From Populus alba (taxonomy: Eukaryota; Streptophyta; Magnoliopsida; Malpighiales; Salicaceae), in NCBI RefSeq assembly GCF_005239225.2, contig NC_133293.1, forward strand, positions 19,560,333-19,624,332: a stretch of DNA of 64,000 nt, given 5' to 3'. A model generated the notes under the pieces. That model saw only the letters and a program-made list of their open reading frames with translations. It was not told the DNA's origin and did not search any database. This document shows positions 32,648 through 46,400 of the stretch, in pieces. Positions within the stretch are counted from its first letter, which is position 1; each line of letters starts with the position of its first letter. Both the position numbers and the translations under genes were made by a program.

Positions 32648-34418
32648 TAACAAGATCTCCCCTGTATGTGGTCCTCATAGTACAGGAACCGCATGGGTAA
32701 ATTCAGTGGCAACAAGAAAATTTACTTGGAGGTTTGTTGATGTTTTTGCAGTGTCTTGATGTATCTATATCTCGATTGATACTAGCTTCCACTAAAAATA
32801 TTATATTTTACCGTTGATTAAATAAAAATATATATCTATAACTCAGTTTAGGATTCTCCGAAGCAAGCTTCCTTCCGTGTGTTTTAAATGCAAGAACCTA
32901 ACTAGCTTTCAAAAAAACAACCGATCGACGAACAATGGCGCATTACTGCCTATGAACTATTTCAGTAGTTCATCACTGCTGACATCCTCAAAACATCCTT
33001 CTCTTCGTTTGACTTTCGATCTGACCTCCAAGAAAACAGCAAGATTCCTAAACGCTAGTGCCATAAAACTAAGCAAAAACAGAACCAGTTCCTTATCTGC
33101 AACAAGGGCATGCCACTTGTCCTTACATGTGCATGCTTGCATTAATTAGATTGGTGGTTTGTGTCTGTTTGGCTGCTTTCTTGCTGAGAGAAGGAAAGAT
33201 AAATAGTTTTTCCATTTGGCAATCAAATAGGGCAGAGTGTTTTTCCATTCTTTTTGCGGACTTTGAGGGTTTTTTTCCTTCTCAAAATTCTGTACAGAGG
33301 TGCGAAAGAAGTTCTTTCACCAGCTCTTACTTCTAATCCAGACCCACCACCATTTTTTATGGAATAACAAGGTATGTTCTCGTTTACTTCACTTGCTTAC
33401 AAATTTACAATGCTAGTATAATAAAATGGAATAATTGCTGAATTTTTTTATCCTTTGTCAATGCATTTTCTTCCTATAAAGGTAAAAATGAACAAGCAAT
33501 CCATCTTTACCATGGTGCGTGTTGCATTTTCTATGTTTTAGTTGTGCATATAGTACGTGTGTCCTTATGCACCGCGTGCTTGGACTGCCCGGAATTGCAA
33601 GTTTATTTCGACAAGACAGGCCTGCCAGGTGCAAAAGCCTCCACGTGCACTTCCGAACTTGCAACACGAAGATTGATTCTCGGTGTAATGGTAACTCTCT
33701 TGATTTGGTGATCCTATCTTGGTTCTACATCACAAGGATAAATCATCGTCTAATGACTTCCATTAGAGATTGAAAAAAAACTTGAGATCAGTCATCACTG
33801 TGACTCGATTCTGGCAATATGCTGAAATGCCACAGGCCATAAGAATGATGTGATCATAACATTGCATCTCACTGGAGTATTATCCGCAGGAGCATCTCAG
33901 ATAAAAGTTACAAACTCGACAAAAACATCGGATAAATTATTCAAGTTCTTAATTCTCTGTAATTCTTGTTTCTTGTTTACATTGGAATGGACGATATTTT
34001 TTCTTCAGCTCCATCGCGAATAAATTACAATGTGATACTACCAGCATCCACTCATGGCATCAATGATCCAGGAGGCATCAGATCAACACTATCAATGGCT
34101 CTGATCAGGCTTTTTCTGTTTCAACTTTCAACATCTACCTCCTCACAATTCTTCGGTATAACAAACTAACATGAAGCCTTTGAGATTTTAAAAACACTAG
34201 AAAAACCCTAAAAGGACAGGGAGTCTGCCTCCACACCAGATGCAAACTTAATACGAGGAACTTCCCAAGAAAAAAGAAACATCTTCCCCCCTAATCGCCA
34301 CCTACTTGAGGAACTTAATCAGTGATTAAGCATTAAAACGGGATATGTATAAAGTGTCTGTGTCATCCACATGCATCCTCGGGAGCATGCATAAGCAATG
34401 CAGAGCACGGCTGCTAAA
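32648..34418. other. Gene-poor interval with one unassigned minus-strand ORF
   Basis: A 61-codon minus-strand ORF at 33142-32957 has a hydrophobic segment (ELVLFLLSFMALAF) and a charged C-terminus (EDVSSDELLK). It matches no family I recognise and may be chance. Sequence from about 33580 to 33670 is GC-richer than its surroundings. The end of the interval is the likely 3' untranslated region of the PGP synthase gene. Confidence 0.3.
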
Positions 34419-36450
34419 CTACTTCAGCAATACTTTCCATATCTTACTCACATATACAGCTAAAGACCATACAGAAAGACCTGCTGAGATATAAAGCAAA
34501 ATGACACCAGAAGGTACTAAAATCCCTGGCCCTTCAAGACTGCACAAGAAAGAAAAAAGACAAGGAAACAAAGAAGTTGTAAGATACAGGGAATGACACA
34601 AAAAAACTTCTGACACACTAATCTTCAAGTTGACCATATAGCAGGAAGAACAATGTGAAAGAAAAATAGGTGGGACCTGCTGTCTCGAGCAGCCAAAAGG
34701 ATAGTTAGTGAAATCATCTGGGTAGCAGTTTTCCACTTCCCTAAGTTATTTACAGCAACAGCCTGAGAACAGGAATCGTTATTTCTATATAAATCACAGT
34801 TAATAGTAGAGCATTTATTCTTAGCGGCAAAATTTTTTTGACAAGTTTAAAAAGAAATGATGTGGTTGAGGAGCTTGTACAATAACAGACAAACCTCTAA
34901 AAGTTTGCTATTCCGTGAAGCAGCCCATTCTCTAACTGCAGACATGGTTATCTACAAACAAAAGGCAACTCAATTGGTCAGATCAAATCATACATGACCC
35001 GTAACATCACACAAGAATGTATGATTACCTGAAGGAAGAAAAAAGAAAATGAAAAATAAAAATAAAAATTGGATAAAATAGCATGTGACATAGGCACTTG
35101 GGAAACTAAGGCATGCTATTGGCGTGTGGGAGTGGAGGGGTTAGGAACATAACAAAATAAAGTAAATTACAAAATCAATGATTCATCGATGCAATTGTCT
35201 ATGGTTGAAGATGATTGACATTATTCACAATCACAATAAAAACAGACTACCATTGAGTTCCTCACAAACCCCAAAGAACATACGAAAATGAATCATTAAA
35301 CTCCAATGAGCAAATGCCACACAAAACATGATCTTATTGTTGGTTATGGAGATGAAAGAATTACTGGTGAAAGGCAATAAGAATATATGCATTACCTCCC
35401 GGCCAATAATTGCAGTTGCAGGTACAGTGAACAGCCAAGGTACTTCTCCTGACATTGCAACTTCCAAAGGTCTAGAACATAATAAGATCAAGGCGGCAGC
35501 AACCATAAGCTGCGTTTAATAGACAAAAGAATCAAATAAGAAAAAACGAATAATTCTCATAAGTTACATGAAACACGCATAGTAATCCCACTAGGCTTGA
35601 AAAAACACGATACCTTATCAGCTACCGGATCCAAAAAAGCACCAAAAGCTGTGCCTAACTTCATCTGAAACACAACGAAGCGTTTAGCTTTAACCAGTTA
35701 CATAATAACATCAAAATAAAATTTACTCTCTTTCTAATCAAACAAAAGACTACAAACCTTTCGTGCAAGGTACCCGTCAAGCCAATCAGTGATTGCTGCA
35801 ACAATAAAAATACTTGTTGTAGCAGTTCTTCCCCACCAACTATCCGCATAAAATGCTACGGCACAAAAATTACAGCGTCAGACCCCTCTAATTGAAGTAC
35901 CATTTAAAAATTATTTCTGGAAGTAAAAAATATTCAAACGGAATTTAGAACTGAAAGCAAAATTCAACATAAATTCAAAAATCATGCGCGTTTTAACCAC
36001 CAAAAAAATAAACTAATTTCATGCCTCCAATAAATTGCAAAAAAATAATAATCAAAAAGATATTTCCATAATAAAATCTACTACTCAAACTGTCATTAAA
36101 TTCAACTAAATTAATACACATTTCTATTTTTTTACAACAAAAATCGCCAAATTGCCATAAAAAATTCAAATACGTTAACCAATATAAACAAAATCACAAG
36201 ACCTAAAAGTAATAATAAACACAAGTAAGCATTGCGGGAAAAAAACAAAACAGTGCGTACTAGCAACAAGTAGCGGCACAGCAGCGACGCGACCGAGGGT
36301 TAAAACGGTAGGCAAAGTTAGAAATTTAGAATGTTGATGTTGTTGATTGTGAATCTGCGTAGACGGTGATGCTGACAGCGGTTGATCTTGGCTGTCATGG
36401 TTATACCAACCTACATCGTCGATTTTATTCTCGGATCCCATATCTGACAT
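34419..36450 (-). CDS. PGPS: Phosphatidylglycerophosphate synthase (CDP-alcohol phosphatidyltransferase), plastid/mitochondrial type
   Basis: Seven exons join in phase: 36450 (or upstream)-36261, 35855-35758, 35664-35614, 35509-35396, 34951-34895, 34762-34677 and 34539-34419. The enzyme makes phosphatidylglycerophosphate from CDP-diacylglycerol and glycerol 3-phosphate, the first step to phosphatidylglycerol and cardiolipin. The CDP-alcohol phosphotransferase signature is complete: DGYLAR, then eight residues, then GAFLDPVAD. Flanking conserved segments are LTLPTVLTLGRVAAVPLLVA, the start of exon 2 (FYADSWWGRTATTSIF), ITMSAVREWAASR and LSVWSLAVYVSKIWKVLLK. Several membrane segments are evident. 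From the first in-frame ATG (36450) the protein has 238 residues and lacks a targeting peptide. The same frame stays open upstream to 36852 without an ATG (separate entry). Arabidopsis AT2G39290 and AT3G55030 are the likely homologues. Confidence 0.88.
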
Positions 36451-36852
36451 GAAACCCGACCCGGGAGAAGAAGCTAAAGGCGGCGAATCGGGTCTGGAGA
36501 AGCGAGTGGAGGAACTAGAGTTGCGAGAGGGCAATGAAAGGCATCCACGAAACGTAAATCCTGGAGAGTTTTTATTACTTCTATTATTATTACTAGTGGT
36601 GTTATAATGGTAATAACAGGGGGTACTTTTATTATTATTCTTATTTGAAGGGAGGTGTGCGCAGGGTGTTAACGTGCGCCAACTTTTATTGCTATTTATG
36701 GGTAGAGAGAGAGAGTAAGGAGTGAGAAATGTGGTGAGGTTGGTGGCGGAGGTGATGGTTGTTGCGTGGGCTATTTTTTTGTGGTGGAGGAGTGAAACTG
36801 CCGTGCCTAGTTTAAGGGTTGGCGTGGTGACGGTGGTGACGGTGGTGGTGAA
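36451..36852 (-). other. Open, AUG-less N-terminal extension of PGP synthase (presumed transit peptide)
   Basis: Upstream of the first in-frame ATG, the reading frame continues for 134 codons to a stop at 36853-36855. It encodes Ser/Thr/Asn/Arg-rich sequence (ATTITSATNLTTFLTPYSL; SWRTLTPC; SPGFTFRGCLSLPSRN) of the composition expected for a plastid or mitochondrial transit peptide. No codon in this stretch is ATG. The only nearby upstream ATGs on this strand (36544 and 36977) open 9-codon and 3-codon ORFs in other frames. Start at a non-AUG codon, an unseen upstream exon, or a sequence difference would each explain it. Confidence 0.6.
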
Positions 36853-36855
36853 TTA

Positions 36856-39800
36856 GGAAGGGGTTTGAATTCTTTTATTTTTGTGCTGGGATTTTAATTT
36901 GAGGGGGTGGATTTTGGATTTTCAGTTTGGAAGCTGGCTTCGTCTCGGTCCTGATTCGGTGGGTGGATTCTAGTATTTCATCGGCTTTTTTTAATGCTGT
37001 TTAGCTTTTAATTATTATTTTTTCTAGTCCATGTATTGTACAGTGTATGTCGGTTTAGTCCCTGTACTCTGACTGCATCAGTCAAGTCCCGAAACTAGGC
37101 ACCTTGATGTGTCGTTTTAGTCATGGCAACGGAGAGGAAAGCACTTCATAACTTCACTCGTATCGTAATAATAACAAAAATATCTGTTTCGTGTATTTAT
37201 TAGAGGACAATTTTGTCCCATTTATTAAGTTCTATTTCCTACGATTGTATCTGTTCGCCGGGTATATAATAGAAGATTCTTTGGATATTAGGTTTCTCTT
37301 GGTAACTTATCATGAAATGATTGCATTTCTATCGGCATCAATGACTTGTTTGGTATGCAATTGCAAGAATGAAAAGGAATGCTACAAGTGACAGTAACAT
37401 GCTAAAATTATTTATCAAATAAATTTTTTAATATAAAAATTAAATTATTAAATAAAATATCAAAATATAATTTATATTATTTTTTAATATGATTCTTTAA
37501 GTAAAAGCTCAACTTGCATAGATTTACACTATCTTATACTTAATTTTTATCAAATAAAACAAGAACGGTGAGATTTAAACTTATAATTACTTTATCAATA
37601 AAATTTTGATATATTATCAAATAAATATTTAAAATATCAAAATTTGTGTTGTTATATAAAATATTAATATATTATTTATATTATTTTCTAGTATTATTTG
37701 ATTATTGCAACAAAAAACAAATAAAGTTCTGATTTTTTTGTATTGTCCTCCTGCTAGTGTCCTTAAATGTCGTAAATATGCTAGACATTTAATGAATAGA
37801 ATTTTATGTATTTGGTATTTCATAAATGTTTTTCCATTGAATATATATAGAAATAAAAATTTTTAAATTTTTTTTTATTTTATTAAAATTAATAAAATAT
37901 ACTAAAACATATTAATTTAATATTTTTTTCAAATAAAATTAACTTTTAACACGCGTCTATAAACATAAGTTTTTCAACTCTCAAACACAAATATCTTGAA
38001 CAGGCAAAGAAATAAATTCATTGTCGACATCGTGGGTCAAAGATTTTTTTTTCAACAAAAAAATAAAATTATATGTATAAACTTTTTCAACATATTTCTA
38101 TAATTAGAAAAATTAAAAGTAAAAATAATATGTATATATATATATACATGCATATAATTAAATAAATTAAGAACTATATATGTTAATAAATAAATAAATA
38201 AGCTACAAACAATAAGTGAAACTAAAATTAAAAAAAATCAAGAGATATTTTTAGATCAAAATATTTAAATTTGTAATACAAGATATTTACATGATTGTGT
38301 TTGCTAAATTTATTTATGAAAATAATTTTTTTATTCAATCAAGTGATGAAGAAATAAACACACACATTAAATTAATTTCATAAAATAACAGGGAGAAAAA
38401 AAAATACTACACAATACTATATATATATATTATAAATATTATCTGAAATAAATATATTTTATTCAAAAAATTAAACTTCACATGTAAAAAAGATATATAT
38501 ATATATATATATATTATACATATATATATCAAAAAAAGCTCTTAAAAAATAAATGCATAAAAAAAATAATTATCATTTAAAAAAGACTTTACAAACAAAA
38601 TAAAAGAGAGAAATTGAAAAAAATATAAAAATGCACAATTTTTTTTAAATAGAAAAAAAGTTATTAGAAAAGGAGAAAATGTTAGGTATTGTTGGTATCG
38701 GCAAGCCTGACCTATTTTATTAGGCCCCGTGACCTGGCTTTTTTTTTTGCATCTAAAGCGAATGTTCATTCTATTTAAAAAAAAAAATAGATGACAAATC
38801 ATCTATATTGCCCAGTTTTTGACCATTATGTAGCCTATAAAATGGAGCTGATGCTTTTTCAAATCTAACAACTGAACTGTTAATCAATTTTGCACTTGAA
38901 ACACCTAAAAATACGATAAACAACTTGATAAACTTGTTAATGGTCTAAGAAACTCATTCTAAAACAAAAAATCTTACCAAGATTGTATATATTTTTCTTA
39001 ACAATTTAAAAGTGAAAAAAAGAACTTTAATGCGAGATATTCTAAAAAAAAACTATAATAATTTAAAGCTAAAATAAAATTTTAAAAAACACTAAAATAC
39101 CAAATGGGCCAAATTAAACAACGAAGATGGTTGTTAAATTGGTCATAGCTAAAAAAAAAAAAAACTTTTCCCGTACTAGCTGGTGATTATATGATACCAG
39201 TGAAAGGCGTTTTGGGCTACTTGTTTGAGGAAAACACACTGATCCATATCTGTTCCATCTGCTGATTGCTACAATCGGTATAGATATTTAGGTACTGTTT
39301 GGTAACGTGGCTGGTTTAAATGCTGTTGGGTCAAAAATTGATTTTTTATTTTTTTTATGATTTTAATTTGCTAATTAAAAAAAAAAAAAAAACCTCTTTA
39401 GAATTTCCAAGTCATATCCTATGCTTGGCTGCCGACACAGTCGTTGCCGCATGAAGAGATTATCTACTGCACGATCCACACCTCTCGATCGTAGTAAGAT
39501 GATATTTAGAAATATAATAATTATTATTTTTAAAAATATTTTTATTTAAAAAATATTAAAATTTATTTCTAATATCATCACATCAAAACAATTTAAAAAT
39601 ATTAAATAAAATAATTTACAAAAAAAATTAATTATCTACAAAAAAAAAAAACTTAAAACTTAATCCCAGACACTCAAGAGCTACCTAGTGTATTTTTTTT
39701 AAAAGCTGTTGAAAAACTTTTTCACTCAGAAAAATATTTTTTTTTCTCAAAAATATGTTACAGTATCCATTAAAAAAACATTTTCATGTTGTTTTAAAAC

Positions 39801-42800
39801 GAGTAAAATGTTTTTAGACAAACCTTTTCATGTATTAATATTAATTATTTTCTTAAAGTTTTCTCACGTTTCTTGAAAAATAATACTGTAAAGGAATACA
39901 AACATGATATTTTTCACTGAAAAAGACCATCGTTGCCTCAACTGATTTCCAATGAAAAAAAAAAACACTAAATTTTCTAATGAAATTATTGTGTTTTTAT
40001 TTGCATACTATTATTCATTATGGATTTCCATTTTAATTATAAAACCTTTGAAATATGAATGGGGCAATATTATATTTTCATCGTGATTTAGTTGTTATTT
40101 TTAGATTATACGGGGACATGTTAGTCTTCTTACTTTACAATGAATTATTTTATTACCTTTAAAATAAATAAAAAAATAAACTTACATTCGGTGCTTTAAA
40201 GTATTTTTTTATTTTTTAACGTGATAAAAATACTTAGTTATCTTTAAAGAAAAAAAATACACAAACTGTCTTCTTGGGTTTTTTTCATCGTTTTTTTTTT
40301 TTTTTTTGTTAATATCAAGTTGGCTCAAAAAAAAAATTTGTATTTAAATAAATATTGAATATTATTTATAAAAACTTGCATACACTAGCAAATGGGTTGC
40401 ACGTGCATATTTTTTCGTTGATAAAAAATTACTTTTAAAGGTGGTGTTTGAATCCTCTTGATATTCTTTTCATGGTACGGCGACCTGTGTTGCCAACAAA
40501 TCTCTAATTTGATGCCAACAAACTCTTTTTTTTCACATTCTTCTGTATTCGTTCTTCAATTTCAATGCTTGTCATTTTAAAATCTCAACATCGCCTTTCA
40601 ACTTGTTATTCCTTCGTTCATGATCCATATTCTTTTAAACATTGTTTGTTTTATTTTAAATAATTTATCAATGTTGAAATTTCTTTTTAATTTCACCCCC
40701 TTTATTTTTTTAATCTCGTTAGCATGTTCTTTGTTTTTTTATTGATATTGTTTTATGTTTTATGATTTTTTAAATTGATTTTTTATATATATAATTTTAC
40801 CCCTTGAAGTTTTTTTCCTTGACAAGTTTGATATTTATTATTTTGATTGGTATTTTTTAAAAACCTTGACAAATTTTTAAAATTGATATTTTTATTTTAT
40901 TCTATCTCTTATCATTAAATTTACTAAAAACCGAACCTCTTAAATGAGCTTGGTCTATAATTTCACAAGTTGCGAATTTTAGAGATTAACAAGAATTTAG
41001 AAGGTTTGTCTAGTTTTTATTTTATTTTTTAAGACTCGTGTTTTTTTAGTTTTATCATTGTATATTTGCTTAGTTAGATATCGAGCTCTGTTATTTTTAT
41101 TTGTTTGTTTTCAATGTATTTTTATACTAATATTAAAAAAGACTCAAGTTATAATGACTCTTTTTAGTTGTCGTTCTTTGTTGAATTTATTCTGATGTAT
41201 TTTTTTAATTTTTTTCTTGTCAATTTCATAAATTTACATTTGATTAGTTATGAGTTAATTTTATTTTTCAACCTCATCCATGAGGTTGGAGTTTTTGATA
41301 ACGGGCTTTGTGATTTTTTTTATTTTTTATTTATTCGTTTATCACGGTCTCATAACTTAGATTACAAGTTTGACATATTAACACAATTTAACTTGATATC
41401 TATTTAGACATTTGTTTTTTAAAAATATCCATTACATTTTGTCCTTCAACATTAAATTGTTTCATAAACGAGCCTTATAATTTTTGACGGTTTGTGTTTC
41501 ATAGGGTTGTCTCATTTACATGAATCAGGTCATATGGTTTTGTTGGCTTGCCTAGTTTATTGGTTGTTTTTTTTTTTATTTATTTTTAATTTTATCTTTG
41601 GACGTTGAATTTATTTTAAACTAGATTTTTCTTCATTTGTTTTCCACTGACTTATCCCGATCTCATGCTTGCATATTTAACGTGTTTACTTGAGTTTTTT
41701 TTTTATTTGTCCGGCTTAAATCATAAATTCATTGCTTTTTTTTGTTTTGTTTTGATAGTTGTGTTTTTTATAAGTTCCCATTTATTATTTTTTGTTCAAT
41801 TATCAATTCTTTTAACACTTTATTAAAATATATTCAAGCCATGTTTTTTTTTTAAAAAAAATAAAATTGTGTAGCTTTTTAAAATTAATATTTTTTAATT
41901 TCATATCTCGACATTAAATTTATTAGGGATTAAACCTTTTAATTGAGCTTAGGTTTGAAATTTCATGAATTGTTAACAAGGATTTACAAGGCTCCCTCAA
42001 TTTTTTTTCTTCTATTTTTCCAAACTCATGTTTTTTCAGTTTTTATCATTATATATTTGTTTAATTAGATATCAAGCTCTATTATTTTTATTTTTTTGCT
42101 TTCTATATATTTTTACACTAATTTTTAAAAAGACCCAAGTCATCACAATTATTCTTTGCTGAATTTACTTTTATAATTTTTTTTTTAAATTTATATATAT
42201 TTTAAATTTTATTATTCAACATTAGATTAGTCATTAATTGATATTATTTTCTAGTCTCATCCATCGAGGTTGAAGTTTTTGATACCGTGTTTTGTGATTT
42301 TTTTTAATTTTCTTTTTATTCATTTATCACGATCTCATCATCTAGACCATGAGTTTGATGAGTTAGCCTAACTTGACTTAATATCTATTTGGATATTTTT
42401 TTTGTAAAAAAATTAATATCCATTTCATCTTGTCTTTCAACATATAATTGTCTCAGGAGTGAGCTTCATAATCTTTGATAATTTGTATTTTATTGGATTA
42501 TCTTATTCACCTAACTTGGGTCACATGATCTTGTTGGCTTGCTCAATTTACTAATTGTTTTTATTTTTATTTTTTTAATTAATTTTTTTATAATTTCATC
42601 TTCCATGTTGAATTTACTTAAAACTAAACTTTTTTTATTTGTTTTTCTTTTACTTGTCTTAGTCTCTTTCTTGTATATTTAGCATGATTATCTCGGTTGT
42701 TTTTTTTTTTTTTTTTACTTTTTCCCACTTGACTGGCTTAAATCATAGCTTCATTGCATTTTTTTTTGTTTTAATAATTGTTTTTTTTTATATAATTTCC

Positions 42801-43000
42801 CATTTATTCTTTTTTGTTTAATTATAAATTCTTTTACTACTAGATTAACATATTTCAGAGTAATATTTTTTTTTAATCAATAAATTTTTTTATTCCAAAC
42901 CTGCAATTTAGCACTGATGGAAAACATTAGCATCAATAGGAAAAATATTTATTATTTCCCAAAATTAGATTCATAATCAACACAACACAACACCACACAA
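36856..43000. other. Six-kilobase gene-free AT-rich interval
   Basis: From about 37400 to 40400 the sequence is AT-rich with poly-A/T tracts, AT-dinucleotide runs (about 38135-38150, 38420-38432, 38490-38530) and scattered MITE-like AT-rich blocks, for example 39490-39650. Near 39298, CTGTTTGGTAACGTGGCTGG resembles a Tourist-type end. No ORF has recognisable coding character. From about 40860 an old tandem duplication occupies 2 kb (separate entry). Confidence 0.5.
40860..42860 (+). repeat. Old tandem duplication, unit about 0.99 kb
   Basis: The same landmarks occur twice in order. Examples are GTTAGATATCGAGCTCTGTT (41074) / ATTAGATATCAAGCTCTATT (42064), GAGGTTGGAGTTTTTGATAA (41281) / GAGGTTGAAGTTTTTGATAC (42267), TGTTGGCTTGCCTAGTTTA / TGTTGGCTTGCTCAATTTA, and GGCTTAAATCATAAATTCATT / GGCTTAAATCATAGCTTCATT (given in part). 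Offsets are about 980-1020. There is no ORF; T-rich on the + strand. The class is unknown. Confidence 0.7.
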
Positions 43001-43359
43001 AACAAAACCTCAGGTAGCAGTACCGGCTCACGGTACATACCAGCATCCATCTGGCATCTCGTCGTCATCGTCCACAGCCGCTCCTGACTGATCGATCGCT
43101 CCACATCGTGGGTCCCTTAAATTTAGCAAAATATAGACATCAAATTACCCCTCTGTCTCCCTCCGTTAAGCGCCTCTTTGAACTCCGTGCTTAAAGAAAG
43201 GGAAAAATGAAAAACGGCAACCCACACCACACACATCTCCCACGTAATAATGTAAACGCCAATCTCGATATACACACATCACTCTACTCCCCCCCTTCTC
43301 TTAAACTCTCACAAAGCCCACGCTATTAAGCAAAAACGCGCATACACACTAACGCGCAC

Positions 43360-43381
43360 GCTCTCTCTCTCTCTCTCTGAA
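43360..43381 (+). repeat. CT microsatellite in the TBC gene leader
   Basis: A CT dinucleotide run lies about 90 bases upstream of the TBC gene ATG, within CT-rich sequence typical of plant leaders. Such runs often sit in plant 5' untranslated regions; a regulatory role is not shown. Confidence 0.6.
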
Positions 43382-43468
43382 AATCAGTCGCGGAGTGAGA
43401 TCTCTCTGCCAGCATCAATCTCTCAACAGATAATCTTAAAAAACGGACCAATCAAATTCATCCAGCAA

Positions 43469-46400
43469 ATGAAGGCCCAAACTAAATCTATTAACCCTCT
43501 CCCCGGCTTTGAACACAAGAGGTACATCTTAAATCCACTCCTATCTCCTCTCACCACGCGTCACTTTCTTTCCTTTTCTTGCGATGATCTATCAAATCCC
43601 GGTCCCTCTGCTGCCGTGATTGAATTGAACTCCACCAGTAGACACATTTCCCTGATCGATCGCGTTAATAATTACTATTTCTTGACTGCTCTTTGACTTT
43701 GATTAGCTTGATTTATTACTGAGTTGGTTTATGATCGAGTTTGATTTGTTTGAATTTTGATTACTGTCACAGTGTAATGCGTGATGTTTGGCTTAATTTA
43801 GGAATCAAGTGTGAAATGCAGTGTATTTTTTCAGTAAACTTGAGTGTGTATCGAGGTAATTTTGAGAGACATGGAGATTAGATTTGGAGTTTTGATTGGA
43901 ATTTGTTGTTGTCTAGTTTGAGTCAGCTAGATTTCGAGGTTTATTGCAGGTAAATTCTACTTTATTTATTTTTTTAAAAAATTAACTTTGGCTTGATTGA
44001 GTTTTTCGATTTGTTATTTTAGAGTTATAATTATTATTTTTTGTATCTGATTGACTGAAGTGTTTGTATGTATTTTTGTGATTTGTTCGTCATTGTGAAT
44101 TTGCTTGAATTTTTATTGTGGAGGTGTTATGTTGTTAATAGATATTAATGTGGACAGGGATGCGTATGGATTTGCGGTGAGACCGCAGCATGTACAAAGA
44201 TACAGAGAATATGCTAATATCTACAAGGTTTGCTTGCTTCTGTTATACTTTCTTTCTAATTTTGAACATTCCTATCCATGCCATTTATAAGATTAGTGAA
44301 AATATTGATAATTGAGAGCAGCGAATTTCCGAACCTTACTAGGACTGAAAAATGAGGCTCGTTGTGTTCTATTCCTTGTTGATCTGGAATTTTTTATCCA
44401 AAATTTAATTTATCTGCAATTCTGCATTTCCTAATATTTTTTAAGCAACCAAATGGAGCTTGAGAGAAAGCAGTCTCTTACCAAGGAGAATAGCTTTTTT
44501 TTTTTTTTTTTTTTTTTGTTATGGGCTTTTCTGATGCACCTGTGATTTTAGGAGGAAGAGGAGGAAAGATCGGATAGATGGCAAACCTTCCTGGAACAGC
44601 AGGCAGATTCAGTTCGATTGCCAATGAATGGGATATCTTCTGAGAAAGATAGCAAGGAATTGCATGCAGAAGAAAAAGAACAAGAGACCAGAAATGGCTC
44701 ACAGAAGAAAATTGAAGGAGTTGATATACATGGTGAGAAACCTAGTTCTGATGTTTTACTGGAAAATGTTACAGAAAAGGAGGAGAAACAGCCAGCAACC
44801 AGTAAAAAGACTCATAGGATCCAAATTTGGACCGAGATCAGACCATCCCTTCATGCCATTGAGGATATGATGAGCCTTCGCATCAAGAAGAAAGGCAATC
44901 AATCAAAAGACCAGCAAGAGGCTAAAAGAGAAAGGATCGTACCTCCTTTTGAAGATGCTAAATCACCAAAAGGAGCACCTGAAGAGGATTCTGAAGATGA
45001 GTTTTATGATGTGGAAAGATCAGATCTAATTCAAGATGCCCCTGCCAGTGACAGTGCCCCTGCCACAGGTACTGCTCCTGACACGCTGCCTCTAGAATCT
45101 TCATTTCCTTGGAAAGAAGAGCTGGAGGTCCTTGTACGCGGAGGAGTCCCAATGGCACTCAGGGGAGAGGTATATTCTGACTCCCCCCCCCCCCTCAAAT
45201 TAAGTCCACTTCATGGTGCATAAGCTTCAAAATTGATTTATGCTCTCAATTGTAGCTCTGGCAAGCATTCGTGGGTGCAAGGGCACGCCGAGTGGAGAAT
45301 TATTACCAGGATCTGCTTGCTTCAGAAACTAAATCCGGAAATCATGCAGACCAACAGTCAGACAGTACTACTAAAGGTTCAACTACTGACACTGTTTGTG
45401 TACAAGAGAAATGGAAAGGTCAGATCGAGAAGGTAATGACATGCAGAGTCTTTCAATTTAGAATGGGACCTACTTTAGTCTCTTTGGTATTCTCAATCCA
45501 AGTCACCAACCTATTAGTGGTTTCATATGCAGGATTTGCCTAGAACTTTCCCAGGTCATCCTGCACTGGACAATGATGGTAGAAATGCTCTGAGGCGATT
45601 ACTGACAGCATATGCTCGACATAACCCCTCCGTTGGGTACTGTCAGGTAATTGAAAACTTATGGTACTCAATGAAATCAACTTTTGTCATGCAAGGCTTG
45701 GCCTGCCAGTTCACTGAAAAAAAGAGAGGAAATTACATCTGGAGGTGTGTGATGAATTATGTGACACTCCTGAAGAAGATGAAAAATCTACAACAAAGCT
45801 GTGAATAAGAACAATTTGCGTCCTAACAAAGATTTAGCCAACGTCTTAAAATTTCTCATTATAAATTCAGCAGACACAAATGAGATGATTGGCCAAAATC
45901 AAGCGATTCCTGAATGCTCCAGATGAATTTTTTATTATAATTGTCAGCATGAAATCACTCTGAACAATAACGTCATCATTAACCGGAGATATGATACATG
46001 TAGTGAAAATTATCATCAATGTAAAACTCAAAATCACAAATATATGATATTAAAGTCCTGGCAGTACACTAATTGCAAAGATAAGCTTGCAATTGTAACA
46101 GCATATCGCTGTTACTTTCAGCTAAGTTAAAAGAACTATTATAACTTTGAAGTGCAATTTTCTCTCAACTTATGAGATATATTCGAATAAAGAAGATACT
46201 ATTACATAAGACAGAACTTACAACATCAAAAATGTGATTTGACTGCATTATACTGTCAGTGCAAACAAATTTAACCCCAAGAAACAAGTAATTCAACTTG
46301 AATAACTCTGGTATTTTTATTTGCCATTGAATTCTAATGAGTTGTTGGGTTCAATATGTGTGCAGGCCATGAATTTTTTTGCTGCCTTGTTACTACTTCT

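Noticed and set aside
32877..33336. Plus-strand ORFs of 69-90 codons
   Set aside because: Ser/Thr-rich, no family match, no splice links.
36856..43000. An LTR retrotransposon in the large spacer
   Set aside because: No paired LTRs, primer-binding site, polypurine tract or gag-pol frame; the only long repeat is a direct tandem duplication.
44478..44702. Minus-strand ORF ending in a Lys run
   Set aside because: The Lys run is the poly-T tract of a TBC gene intron read backwards.
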